From NCBI RefSeq assembly GCF_900104535.1, contig NZ_LT629710.1:1736001-1800000 (forward strand): a stretch of 64,000 nucleotides of DNA, written 5' to 3'. Within the stretch, counting starts at the first letter, position 1. The number at the start of each line of letters is the position of its first letter. The position numbers and the translations under genes are program-made. This document shows positions 32,134 to 40,802 of the stretch, in pieces. The DNA is from Nakamurella panacisegetis. Lineage in GTDB: Bacteria; Actinomycetota; Actinomycetes; Mycobacteriales; Nakamurellaceae. Under the pieces are notes generated by a model. It was not told where the DNA came from. It saw nothing but the letters and a program-made list of their open reading frames with translations, and made no database searches.

Positions 32134-32760
32134 TCAGCGGGCGGCGATCACCGCGGCGATGTCGATACTGTTCGAGATGGTGGCCAGTGCCGGCAGTATC
32201 GAGCTGAAGGTGAAATCATGGATCTCCTGGGAGGTCCCGGCGGTGCAGTCCTCCGCTATGACGACGGAGAGATCGCGGTTCACCGCTTCCACGGTGGTCC
32301 CCGGAATCGCGATGTTGGACGAGATCCCCGCCAGCACCACCGTATCGATGCCACGCTCACGGAGGGCCGCGCCTAGACCGCTGCGGTAGAACGACGTCAT
32401 CCCGGTACGGCGGGGGAAGATCAGATCCTCCGGGTGGACGCCCAGCCCGGGGTGCAGCTCCGGCAGTGGGGTGCCGTCCTTGAACTGGTCGCGGCGCCTG
32501 GTGTGGGTACCCAGCGGTGAGGCGGTACCGAACCCGGCCCAGTCGGGTGCCGGCACGATCGTCGCGAAGGCAACCGGAAGCCCTGCCGCGCGGAAGGTTT
32601 CGGCCAGCGCGGCGATCTTCGGCACGATGCTCCGCTGCTCAGCGTTGACGGCCAGCGGGGCCATCGTGGTGGCGTACGTGGTGTTGATGAGGCCGTTCTG
32701 ACATTCGGAGACCAGCAGGACAGGATGCCGGTCCGGGCGAAGGCGGCGGTCGATGCTCAT
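32134..32760 (-). CDS. Isochorismatase-like hydrolase lacking the usual catalytic residues
   Basis: A 208-aa protein with the isochorismatase/cysteine-hydrolase fold (LLVSECQNGLI at strand 1, PRRTGMTSFYRSGL, and VVLAGISSNIAIPGTTVEAV). The family's Asp-Lys-Cys triad appears altered: Glu replaces Asp in SECQ, Arg replaces Lys in FPRRTG, and Ala stands where Cys is expected in SNIAIP. It may be a variant subfamily with other chemistry or a non-enzymatic protein. It shares an ATGA overlap with the upstream NTF2-like gene, so the two are one operon. Confidence 0.8.
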   Translation of the reverse strand: MSIDRRLRPDRHPVLLVSECQNGLINTTYATTMAPLAVNAEQRSIVPKIAALAETFRAAGLPVAFATIVPAPDWAGFGTASPLGTHTRRRDQFKDGTPLPELHPGLGVHPEDLIFPRRTGMTSFYRSGLGAALRERGIDTVVLAGISSNIAIPGTTVEAVNRDLSVVIAEDCTAGTSQEIHDFTFSSILPALATISNSIDIAAVIAAR

Positions 32761-33209
32761 CGGTTCGACGCCCGGGCTGCTTCGTGCCGGTCCAGCCAGC
32801 CGTCGGCGGTGCGACCCTCCAACAGCAGCTGCCGGTGGACGATCTGCCAGCCGTCCGCGGTCCTGGCCAGCCTGTCCTTGTAGCGCCCCCAGTGATCGGG
32901 GCCGATCGAGGTGATGGCCAGGAAGTACGAGGTACTGGTCGCCTCGTCCGGCGCGGGCAGTTCGATGCGGATGCTGGAGAGATGATGTCGCAACAGCGGC
33001 ACGGCCATGTGCGCGCGGAAACTCTCGCCGGCCCGTTCGAAGTAGGCCCGGATCTCCTCACGTCCGTGACAGGCTGGGTCACCGGTCGGTTCCATCACGG
33101 CGTCGGGCGCGAACAGCGCGAGCATCTGGTCGGTGCGACCCGTGTCGGCGCACTGCACATACACCGTGAGTAGGGTCCGGATCTCTTCGCGGTCGATCAC
33201 GTCGGTCAC
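32757..33209 (-). CDS. NTF2-like (SnoaL-type) protein
   Basis: A 150-aa protein of the NTF2-like cone fold, as in SnoaL cyclases, ketosteroid isomerases and aromatic-dioxygenase small subunits. Visible features are VIDREEIRTLLTVYVQCADT, MLALFAPDAVMEPTG, GREEIRAYFERAGE and the C-terminal DGWQIVHRQLLLEGR. The GTG start (33207-33209) follows GGAGG. It is read divergently from the LLM oxidoreductase and ahead of the isochorismatase-like gene. Reaction unknown; hydration, isomerisation or hydroxylation accessory roles are all possible. Confidence 0.8.
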   Translation of the reverse strand: MTDVIDREEIRTLLTVYVQCADTGRTDQMLALFAPDAVMEPTGDPACHGREEIRAYFERAGESFRAHMAVPLLRHHLSSIRIELPAPDEATSTSYFLAITSIGPDHWGRYKDRLARTADGWQIVHRQLLLEGRTADGWLDRHEAARASNR

Positions 33210-33287
33210 TTGCACCGTTCCTCCTTGAAAAAGATCTATCCTATTCATGATACTAGTTGCACGGATTCTTCGATCTACGAGGTGGAC

Positions 33288-34130
33288 ATGCACATCGCCG
33301 TGATGATGTTCTCGACGGACCAGACGGTCGCACCGGCTCCGCTCGCGCGGATGCTCGCCGATCGTGGGTTCGAGGGGATGTTCCTGCCGGACCACAGCCA
33401 CATCCCGGCGTCCCGACGGACGCCCTACCCGCGCGGTGGCGACCTGCCACCGGAGTACTACCGCACCCACGACATGTTCGTCGGGTTGGCCGCCGCCACG
33501 ACCGCGGCGCCGGGGCTGACCATCGGAACCGGCGTCGCCGTCGTTCCGCAGCACGACCCGTTCTATCTGGCCAAGGCCGTCGCCAGTCTCGATCAGTTGT
33601 CGGGCGGGCGGATGGTGTTCGGGATCGGCTTCGGGTGGAACTCCGACGAGATCACCGACCATGGTGTCCCCTTCACGCAGCGACGCGAGGTCACCCGGGA
33701 GAAGATGCTCGCCGTCCGTAGCCTCTGGACCGAAGAACTTGCCTCGTTCGCGGGTGAACACGTCCAGTTCGGACCGACGTACATGTGGCCGAAACCGTTG
33801 CAGCAGCCCGGGCCCCCCGTCGTCGTCGGTGGCGCGGCCGGCCCGAAGCTGTTCCGGCACATCGCCGAGTACGCCGACGGATGGGCGCCGATCGGGCCGC
33901 GCACCATCCGGGACGGGCTGCCGGATTTGCAGCGCGCCTTCGAGGCGGCCGGCCGCGACCCGAAGACGATCGTGCTGCATGCCTTCGACCCACGTACCGA
34001 GCCGAGCGTGGTCGAGTACTACGCCTCGCTGGGTGTGGAGCGGCTCGTCATCAACATCCAGCCGCTGGGCCCCGACCACCTGGAGCGTCGGCTGGACGAG
34101 ATGGCCGGCCTGAACGCTCTGGTCGCCTGA
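33288..34130 (+). CDS. LLM class F420-dependent oxidoreductase
   Basis: A 280-aa luciferase-like monooxygenase-fold protein, probably F420- or flavin-dependent, resembling the Rv2161c-type group. Motifs include RGFEGMFLPDHSHIP, IGTGVAVVPQHDPFYLAKAVASLD, GRMVFGIGFGW and PVVVGGAAGPKLFRH. It starts at ATG 33288 after a GAGGTGG site; upstream in-frame codons lie in the promoter region. In this setting it could reduce or oxidise an unsaturated or ketone intermediate, but the substrate is not evident. Confidence 0.87.
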   Translation: MHIAVMMFSTDQTVAPAPLARMLADRGFEGMFLPDHSHIPASRRTPYPRGGDLPPEYYRTHDMFVGLAAATTAAPGLTIGTGVAVVPQHDPFYLAKAVASLDQLSGGRMVFGIGFGWNSDEITDHGVPFTQRREVTREKMLAVRSLWTEELASFAGEHVQFGPTYMWPKPLQQPGPPVVVGGAAGPKLFRHIAEYADGWAPIGPRTIRDGLPDLQRAFEAAGRDPKTIVLHAFDPRTEPSVVEYYASLGVERLVINIQPLGPDHLERRLDEMAGLNALVA

Positions 34131-34143
34131 TCCTGCGTACAAA

Positions 34144-34875
34144 TCAGGTGGCCGTGTGGCCGCCGTCGACCACGAATTCCGCGCCGGTGACGAAAGAAGC
34201 GTCATCGCTGGCCAGAAACGTGATCACGGCGGCTACTTCGGCCGGAGTGCCCATCCGGCCGACGGTCGGAGTGCTCGCGACCATGGCCGCGGTCCGGTCG
34301 CCGAGCAGCGGTGTGTCGATGAACCCGGGATGCACCGAGTTGACGCGCACGCCGTGCCGCCACCACGCCACCGCGGTGTTCTTCGTCAGGATCCGAACCG
34401 CGCCTTTGGCGGCGTGGTAGGCCGGGCTGTTGCCGACCCCGCCCACGATGCCGTACATCGAACTGATGTTGACTACCGCTCCGTGCCCGCTCGCTTTCAG
34501 GGCCGCTGCCGCGGCCCGCTGCCCGAGAAAGACGCTGGTCTGACTGAGTGCGATCACCCGCTCCCAGGTCTCCAGGCTGGTGTTCTCGATGGATTCGAAG
34601 TGACCGCCGCCGGCGTTGTTGACGAGGATGTCAAGGCCGCCGAAGGTCTGTACGGCCTCATCGACGGCGGCGGCCCAGGAGTTCTCGTCGACCACATCGA
34701 GATGGATGAACGCAGCCTGCTCGCCGAGGGCGTCCGCCACGGCTGCCCCGCGCTCGTCCTGGATATCGGCGATCACCACCGAGCCGCCTTCGGCAGCGAT
34801 GCGCTCGGCAGTGGCGCGGCCGATCCCACCGGCGCCACCGGTGATCATTGCGACCCGACCTGAGAATCGTTCCAT
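34144..34875 (-). CDS. SDR family oxidoreductase
   Basis: A 243-aa classical SDR with TGGAGGIGRATA, IADIQ after strand 2 (an Asp typical of NAD preference), NNAGG, catalytic YHAAK and a C-terminal TGAEFVVDGG. ATG 34873-34875 follows GGAGAG. It converges with the LLM gene and diverges from the ABC importer. A 3-hydroxyacyl-CoA or alcohol dehydrogenase role is likely. Confidence 0.88.
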   Translation of the reverse strand: MERFSGRVAMITGGAGGIGRATAERIAAEGGSVVIADIQDERGAAVADALGEQAAFIHLDVVDENSWAAAVDEAVQTFGGLDILVNNAGGGHFESIENTSLETWERVIALSQTSVFLGQRAAAAALKASGHGAVVNISSMYGIVGGVGNSPAYHAAKGAVRILTKNTAVAWWRHGVRVNSVHPGFIDTPLLGDRTAAMVASTPTVGRMGTPAEVAAVITFLASDDASFVTGAEFVVDGGHTAT

Positions 34876-34932
34876 CTTGTTCTCTCCTGAGCGTTTCGAA
34901 GTTCCGAGGGTCCTGAAGATTCCAGGAGACTC

Positions 34933-34962
34933 TTGCTTTCCTGATAAGAATTGTCCTAGATT
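34933..34962 (+). promoter_or_regulatory. Candidate promoter of the ABC importer operon
   Basis: TTGCTT (34933-34938) and TAGATT (34957-34962) are 18 bp apart in an unusually AT-rich stretch about 155 bp before the substrate-binding protein gene. Confidence 0.35.
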
Positions 34963-35115
34963 ACCCGAATCCAGTCGTTTGGCTGGGGTCCGATTCGCAC
35001 AGTTTGCCGGCCCGCCGGGCCGGGACCGACGGCACCAGGCCAGCTGCACCCCCGCGCCGAGTCCGGCGCGGCCTCAAATGATCATCCAGAACAGGGATCG
35101 GACAAAGGAGTCTCG

Positions 35116-36375
35116 ATGCATGCGATGCGATTGACGCGAGCCGTCGTTCTCGGCGCCGTGGTCGCCCTAGCGGCGACTGCGTGCACCACCACGTCGTCCG
35201 GAAGCAGCAGTGGAGGTTCGTCGACGTCGGCGGCCTCCGGTAGCACTGCGGCGACCGGTGCCGCCGGCCCAGCGGTGACCGCCCCGGCCACCTACAAGAT
35301 GGGGGTCGGCCTGCCGCAGACCGGCGCGGCCGCCGGCTACGGCGCCGAATACCAGGAAGCCATCAACATGGGGGTGGCCGCCGCCAACAAGCAGTACGCG
35401 GCGGACGGCATCACCATTACCTCGGTGTCGGCCGACACCCAGGCCACGGCCGAAGGCGGTGCGAACGCGGCGAACAAACTCGGTGCGATCGAGAAGACCC
35501 CGATCGTGCTGACGGCGTGGGGCGCAGTGGTCGCCGCGATGCAGCCGAAGGCCAAGGACCTCGGTTTCGCGCTGATCAACGCCGGTGCGCAGAGCCCGGC
35601 CCTGATCGGTCAGCAGAACGTCGTCAATGTGCTGCCGATGAGTGACGCCGAGGCCTCCACCTTCGCCCAGTACCTGGTGAAGCAGAAGGGCTACAAGACC
35701 TTCGCCACGATCTACGTCGACAACGAGAGTGGACAGGGCGGCTCGGCCTCCTTCGTAGCGGCCGTGAAGAAGCTCGGCGGCACCGTGGTCGACACCGAAT
35801 CGATCCGACAGGATGCCACCGACGCCTCCACCCAGGTGGCCAAGGTCGAGGCCGCCAAGCCGGACTTCGTCTTCGTGTACACCCTCCTGGTCGAGGGCGC
35901 GGCCACCTTCAAGGCGTTCAAGGACACCAACATCAAGGCCGCGATCGGCACCTACAACGCCGAGGGCGAGGCGCGGCTGATCCGTGACGCCGGCGCCGAG
36001 AAATTCAACGGCGTGACGTACATGTCTCACCTGCCCAAGGATGTCGCCGGGGTCAAGGCACTGCTGACCCAGCTGAAGGCCAACCTCGGTGGCAAGACGC
36101 TGGTCAACCAGTCCTACGACGCGTATTTCTACGCGGTGCCCTTCATGTATGCCCAGGTCATCAAGAAGCTGCGGTCGGAGGGCAAGCCAGTCACCGGAGA
36201 CAGTGTGATGGCCGTGCTGCAGACCGACAAGGACATCACCGTACCGATTCTCGGTGCGATGAATCTGACCGATCAGCTCACCTACCGGACCTCGCCTGGC
36301 GTCCGTCAGGTGGTCGACTACAAGGTCGATCCGCTGGACGATCAGTCCATCACGCTGGACACTCCCAGCAGCTGA
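35116..36375 (+). CDS. Liv-type ABC transporter substrate-binding lipoprotein
   Basis: A 419-aa periplasmic-binding-type protein of the branched-chain amino-acid (LivJ/HAAT) class, anchored outside the membrane by Cys23 in the lipobox AATAC. A Ser/Gly/Thr-rich linker (residues 24-60) leads to the type I binding-protein fold: MGVGLPQTGAAAGYGAEYQEAINM, then ANKLGAIEKTPIVLTAWG and FVFVYTLLVEGAATFKAF. ATG 35116 follows GGAG. It heads an operon with LivF-, LivH- and LivMG-like genes, so the four make one importer. In this catabolic setting the cargo may be a carboxylate rather than an amino acid. Confidence 0.9.
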   Translation: MHAMRLTRAVVLGAVVALAATACTTTSSGSSSGGSSTSAASGSTAATGAAGPAVTAPATYKMGVGLPQTGAAAGYGAEYQEAINMGVAAANKQYAADGITITSVSADTQATAEGGANAANKLGAIEKTPIVLTAWGAVVAAMQPKAKDLGFALINAGAQSPALIGQQNVVNVLPMSDAEASTFAQYLVKQKGYKTFATIYVDNESGQGGSASFVAAVKKLGGTVVDTESIRQDATDASTQVAKVEAAKPDFVFVYTLLVEGAATFKAFKDTNIKAAIGTYNAEGEARLIRDAGAEKFNGVTYMSHLPKDVAGVKALLTQLKANLGGKTLVNQSYDAYFYAVPFMYAQVIKKLRSEGKPVTGDSVMAVLQTDKDITVPILGAMNLTDQLTYRTSPGVRQVVDYKVDPLDDQSITLDTPSS

Positions 36376-36436
36376 TCCGACGTTTCTACGGACCCGTCGG
36401 AGCACCGGCGGCGTTCAATCGAAGGGGCTTGTCTCA

Positions 36437-37192
36437 ATGGCGAAGACACTCGATCCGGCGGTTGCCGAAGTCACCACGGGTCGGTCCGGCGGGCTCCTGG
36501 TGGAGAACGTCAGCGCCGGTTACGGACGGCACATCGTCCTGCGCGAGGTGTCGCTGACGGTCGACGGCGAGATCGTCTCGCTGCTCGGCCACAACGGGGC
36601 CGGGAAATCGACCCTGTTGCGCGCCGTTTCCGGCGCTCTGAAGATGACGGGCGGCGACGTCCGGTATCGGAGCCGGTCCGTGCGCGACCTGGACACGGCC
36701 AGGGTCGCCCAGTCGGGGGTGGCCCTGGTGCCGCAGGGACGGGGTGTGTTTCCGACGTTGAGCATCGAGGAGAACCTTCGCCTGGGTGCCGGCGTCGCCA
36801 GACACACTGGGAGTGAACGTCAGCTGGTGACGATGGACTTCGTACTGGACCTGTTCCCGGCGTTGGCCGGGCGGTTGAAGGAACGGGCCGGCACCCTGTC
36901 CGGCGGTCAGCAGCAGATGGTCGCGATCGGCACCGCGCTGATGACCAGTCCGACGCTGTTGCTGCTGGACGAACCCTCGACCGGTCTGGCACCGGTGTTG
37001 GTGCAGACGATGCTCGATCAGATCCGCACGGTGCACCGCGAACTCGGCATCGACGTGCTGATCGTGGAGCAGAACATCCATGAGGCCCTGCGAGTGTCGG
37101 ACCGGGCCTACGTCTTGCGCCTCGGGGCCATCGTCCGCGAAGGTCCGGCCGCCACGCTGCTGGACGACGCGGACATCTGGGACCTCTTCTGA
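36437..37192 (+). CDS. LivF-like ABC transporter ATP-binding protein
   Basis: A 251-aa ATPase of the branched-chain amino-acid transporter class. Walker A GHNGAGKS, Q-loop VPQGRGVFPTLSIEENL, signature LSGGQQQMVAIGTAL, Walker B LLLLDEPS and switch His region VEQNIHEAL are all present. It follows the substrate-binding gene by about 60 bp and is separated from livH by a strong hairpin. Confidence 0.93.
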   Translation: MAKTLDPAVAEVTTGRSGGLLVENVSAGYGRHIVLREVSLTVDGEIVSLLGHNGAGKSTLLRAVSGALKMTGGDVRYRSRSVRDLDTARVAQSGVALVPQGRGVFPTLSIEENLRLGAGVARHTGSERQLVTMDFVLDLFPALAGRLKERAGTLSGGQQQMVAIGTALMTSPTLLLLDEPSTGLAPVLVQTMLDQIRTVHRELGIDVLIVEQNIHEALRVSDRAYVLRLGAIVREGPAATLLDDADIWDLF

Positions 37193-37198
37193 CCCGAC

Positions 37199-37230
37199 CG
37201 ATCCCCGGCGCCCAGCGGCGCCGGGGATCG
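37199..37230 (+). promoter_or_regulatory. Intercistronic hairpin between livF-like and livH-like genes
   Basis: CGATCCCCGGCGCC (37199-37212), loop CAGC, and GGCGCCGGGGATCG (37217-37230) form a perfect 14-bp stem in the 60-bp gap. It may terminate some transcripts or protect mRNA ends, setting different amounts of ATPase and permease. Confidence 0.6.
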
Positions 37231-37252
37231 CGGCCCGAGAAAGGCTGACTTG

Positions 37253-38248
37253 ATGACACTCTTCCTGTTGTTGGTGAAGACCGGCGTGGTGACCGGTCTG
37301 CTGTACGGACTGTTCGCCTACGGGCTCAGCCTGATCCTGGCCGTGAACAAGGTGTTCCACGTGGCCCAGGGCGCGACCTTCGTCGTCTCCGCCTACATCT
37401 TCTACGCGTTGAGCTCGACCAGCGGGATTCCTCAATGGGTTGCGGTCATCGGTGCGTTCGTCGGTGCGGGTCTGCTCGGCGCCCTGATGCAGATCCTGCT
37501 CTACCGCCCGTTGGCCCGGCGCGGCGCCGACCCGATGGTCGTGCTCGTCGCGTCACTGCTGACGGTCTCATTCGTGCAGTACTGCATCGAGCTCATCTTC
37601 GGCGCGACCGTCCTCTCGGTGCCGGTGCCGGCCTGGTTCAACACCAGCTGGACGCTCGGCGGTGTGCAGTTCAGCCCGTACGACATCGGTGTGGTCGTCG
37701 TCAGTCTCGTGCTGTTCGCCGGGATGCACTGGTTCCTGGTCAAGACCCGACCGGGTCTGGAGTTCCGCGCCGTCGGCGACAACCCCGAGCGGGCATCGGC
37801 TCTCGCGATCAACCTGAACCGGGTGTTCATGCGGTCCATCATCCTGGGATCGATGCTCGTGGTCCCGGCCGCCATCCTGTTGTCGCTGCAGGCGCCGATC
37901 CAATCCAGCATGGGGTTCGATCTGCTGCTGAAAGCCGTGATCGCGCTGACCATCGGCGGCATGGGGCGGATGAGCGGCGCGCTGATCGGTGGACTGATGG
38001 TCGGCCTCGTCGAAGCGTTGCCGCCCTTCTGGTTGCCCACCGAGTGGGGCGAGTTCACCTTGTACATTGTGGCTTTCGCCTTCGTGCTGGTTCGCCCGAA
38101 CGGGCTCCTCGGCGGACGGCCCAAGAACCGGATGCCGGCGCTGTTGCGCGCGATTGGCGTGGGGTCGACCCGCCGCCAGGAGATGGAAGTTCCCAGCACA
38201 TCCGCGGCCCCGGAATCGGCGCCTCAGACCACAGGGGTGCACTCATGA
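37253..38248 (+). CDS. LivH-like ABC transporter permease
   Basis: A 331-aa membrane permease of the LivH class, with about eight hydrophobic segments, the N-terminal GLLYGLFAYGLSLILAVNKV and the EAA-like loop RPGLEFRAVGDNPERASALAINLNRV. The ATG at 37253 follows GAAAGG. A Ser/Pro/Ala tail after residue 300 is unconserved. Its stop overlaps the ATG of the fused permease-ATPase gene. Confidence 0.92.
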   Translation: MTLFLLLVKTGVVTGLLYGLFAYGLSLILAVNKVFHVAQGATFVVSAYIFYALSSTSGIPQWVAVIGAFVGAGLLGALMQILLYRPLARRGADPMVVLVASLLTVSFVQYCIELIFGATVLSVPVPAWFNTSWTLGGVQFSPYDIGVVVVSLVLFAGMHWFLVKTRPGLEFRAVGDNPERASALAINLNRVFMRSIILGSMLVVPAAILLSLQAPIQSSMGFDLLLKAVIALTIGGMGRMSGALIGGLMVGLVEALPPFWLPTEWGEFTLYIVAFAFVLVRPNGLLGGRPKNRMPALLRAIGVGSTRRQEMEVPSTSAAPESAPQTTGVHS

Positions 38249-39999
38249 CGTACTACCTCATCAGTTTGGCCGGCCTGCTCCCGATCTTCATCATCCTGGG
38301 GTTGTCGTTCAATCTGCTGCTGGGCTACGGCGGCCTGCTGTCCGTCTCGCACGGCGGATTCTTCGGGGTCGGCGCGTACGTGACCGCGATCCTGATCACC
38401 AACAATCACCTGGAATTCATTCCTGCCGTGCTGATCGCGGCGGCGATCACCGGTGTGGTCAGCCTGAGCGTGGGCTACGCGGCGGGTCGACTCTCCGACG
38501 AATTCCTGTTCATCGTGACCATCGCAGTGCAGGTCGCACTGGTCGAGCTGTTCAACAACCTGTCCGTCACCGGCCGCTCAGCGGGTTTCGCGGGCATCCC
38601 ACGTCCGACGATCGCGGGTTTTCATCTGAACTCCAACACCGACGTCGGCGTGCTGATCTGGATCTGCTGCGCCATCGTGGCGGTGATCTGCTACCGGGTG
38701 GTGCGCTCGCCGTACGGGCTCCTGCTCAAAGCACTACGCGAAGACGTCCCGGCGGCCCGCTCGCTGGGCAAGCGAGCGTTGCGCACCAAGGTCACGGTGT
38801 TCGCGTTCAGCGCCGCGATCGCCGGCGTCGCCGGAGGGTTGTACGCCTGCAACATTCAGTTCGTCAGCCCGGCGGACTTCACCGTCGACCGTTCGGTGGA
38901 GATCCTGGCGCTCACCATCATCGGCGGGCTGGCGGCGTTCTGGGGCCCGTTCCTGGGTGCGACGGTCGTCGTCGTGCTGCCGGAGGCGCTCAGTTTCGCC
39001 AACATCCCGGACACCGTCGCCGGCCCGATCAACGGAATCATCTACACCCTGGCGGTGCTGGTTCTGCTGGTCCTGCGGCCCCAGGGAATCCTGGGCCGCA
39101 AGGACGCAGTGCGGTCCAAGGTGGTCACCGCCGGATCCGACGCGGCCGTGCCGGAGCCGGTCGACGCATCCCCGAGCCGGCCCGACCCCACCGTGCACCT
39201 CGGTATCGGCGCACCTGAACCGGGGGTGCCGCATCAGCCGCCCGTCGAGTTGCGCTCCGACGGGCTGGGTGTCGCCTTCGGCGGGTTGAAAGCCGTCGAC
39301 TGCGTGAGCATGGCGGTGCGACCCGGCGAGATCACTGCTCTGGTGGGACCGAACGGCGCCGGCAAGACGACCCTGTTCAACTTGCTGACGGGCGCCGTGC
39401 GGGCCGACGAGGGCCGTTCCTTCTTCGGTGATCGCGAGATCACCCGACTCTCCATCGAGCGGCGGGCCCAGCTCGGCGTGGTGCGGTCGTTCCAGGAAAT
39501 GCGTCTGTTCGCCGGGATGTCGGTGCTGGAGAACGTGCAGGTGGCCGCGTCCGACCCAGCGGGGGAGACGCTGCTGGGGCAATTCCTGCCGGTGCGCTTC
39601 CGTCGAGGGCGCGGCGGCGAGCGACAGCGTGCGGAAGAAGTGCTGCGCACCCTGGGGCTCGACGACCGGCGCGACGTGCTGGCCCGCGACCTGTCCTACG
39701 CCGAGCAGAAGATGCTGATGATGGCGCGGCTGCTGGCCACCGGTGCCCGGTGTTATCTGCTCGACGAACCGATGTCGGGCCTGGATCAGGCGGCCCGGTC
39801 GCAACTCACGGCCTTGCTGCGTCGGATGGTGCAGGACGGCACGAGCGTCTGCATCGTCGAACACAGCATGCAAGTCGTTCGGGAGGTCGCCTCCTGGGTC
39901 CTTTTCCTGGAGAGCGGGCATCTGTTGACCGAAGGAACACCCGAGGACGTCATGAGCGATCCGGAACTCAGGACCATCTATTTCGGGCAGCCGGCATGA
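38245..39999 (+). CDS. LivM-LivG fusion: ABC permease joined to ATPase
   Basis: A 584-aa two-domain transporter subunit. Residues 1-285 are a LivM-type permease (GGLLSVSHGGFFGVGAYVTA, RSPYGLLLKALREDVPAARS). Residues 286-335 are a polar Pro/Asp linker, and residues 336-584 are a LivG-type ATPase with Walker A GPNGAGKT (368-375), a variant signature LSYAEQKM (483-490) in place of LSGGQ, and Walker B CYLLDEP (503-509). The fusion joins what are two genes in most organisms. ATGA overlap with the livH-like gene couples translation. An intact open frame argues against an assembly artefact. Confidence 0.92.
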   Translation: MTYYLISLAGLLPIFIILGLSFNLLLGYGGLLSVSHGGFFGVGAYVTAILITNNHLEFIPAVLIAAAITGVVSLSVGYAAGRLSDEFLFIVTIAVQVALVELFNNLSVTGRSAGFAGIPRPTIAGFHLNSNTDVGVLIWICCAIVAVICYRVVRSPYGLLLKALREDVPAARSLGKRALRTKVTVFAFSAAIAGVAGGLYACNIQFVSPADFTVDRSVEILALTIIGGLAAFWGPFLGATVVVVLPEALSFANIPDTVAGPINGIIYTLAVLVLLVLRPQGILGRKDAVRSKVVTAGSDAAVPEPVDASPSRPDPTVHLGIGAPEPGVPHQPPVELRSDGLGVAFGGLKAVDCVSMAVRPGEITALVGPNGAGKTTLFNLLTGAVRADEGRSFFGDREITRLSIERRAQLGVVRSFQEMRLFAGMSVLENVQVAASDPAGETLLGQFLPVRFRRGRGGERQRAEEVLRTLGLDDRRDVLARDLSYAEQKMLMMARLLATGARCYLLDEPMSGLDQAARSQLTALLRRMVQDGTSVCIVEHSMQVVREVASWVLFLESGHLLTEGTPEDVMSDPELRTIYFGQPA

Positions 40000-40802
40000 A
40001 CGCGGGACGAGTGGCCGGCAAGGTCGCGCTGATCACCGGTGCCGCTCGCGGGCAGGGCGCCGCGGAGGCGCGGCTCTTCGCCGCCGAGGGCGCCGTGGTG
40101 GTGCTTGCCGACGTGCTCGACGACGACGGAGAGACCACCGCTGCCCAGATCAGGGCGTCCGGCGGCCGGGCCGAGTATCACCACCTGGATGTCACGGACG
40201 AGAGTGCCTGGTCCGCGCTGGTGGCCGATGTGGGCGAGCGGCTGGGCCGACTGGACATGCTGGTCAACAATGCCGGCGTCGGCGACCGACGCGGAATCAT
40301 CGACATGGGACTGCGGGGGTGGGACCGTGTGCTGGACATCAATGTCTGGGGACCACTTGTCGGCATGCGCGAGGTCGCACCGGTGATGGCGCGCGGCGAT
40401 GGCGGTGCCATCGTGAACATTTCCTCGGTGGCCGGCCTGACCGGTTACGACGCGGCGGCCTACACCTCCAGCAAGTGGGCACTCCGCGGCATCACGAAAA
40501 CGGCGGCCCTGGAATTCGCGAATGACGGGATCCGGGTCAACTCCGTGCATCCCGGCACCATCATCACGCCGATGATCAGCGACGTGCCCGACGAACTCGT
40601 ACGCAGCTACGTTCGGGTCACGCCGCAGCGGCGGGCGGCCGAACCGGAGGAGATCGCCACCGCTGTGCTCTACCTCTGCTCCGACGAGGCCAGTTTCATC
40701 ACCGGCACCGAACTGGTCGTGGACGGCGGCTTCGTCGCCGGCGGCGCCAATCTCAGCCTCGACCTGCGGCTGCGGGAGATCAAGGAGGTCAGCAATGCCT
40801 GA
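39996..40802 (+). CDS. SDR family oxidoreductase
   Basis: A 268-aa SDR of the mycofactocin-like/3-ketoacyl reductase kind: TGAARGQGAAEARLF, LADVL, NNAGVG, catalytic Ser in NISSV, YTSSK, and C-terminal TGTELVVDGGF. The GARGQG sequence is common in SDRs that use bound nicotinamide cofactor in actinobacteria. ATG 39996 overlaps the transporter stop, so it is transcribed with the importer. It overlaps the next SDR by 8 nt. Confidence 0.88.
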   Translation: MNAGRVAGKVALITGAARGQGAAEARLFAAEGAVVVLADVLDDDGETTAAQIRASGGRAEYHHLDVTDESAWSALVADVGERLGRLDMLVNNAGVGDRRGIIDMGLRGWDRVLDINVWGPLVGMREVAPVMARGDGGAIVNISSVAGLTGYDAAAYTSSKWALRGITKTAALEFANDGIRVNSVHPGTIITPMISDVPDELVRSYVRVTPQRRAAEPEEIATAVLYLCSDEASFITGTELVVDGGFVAGGANLSLDLRLREIKEVSNA

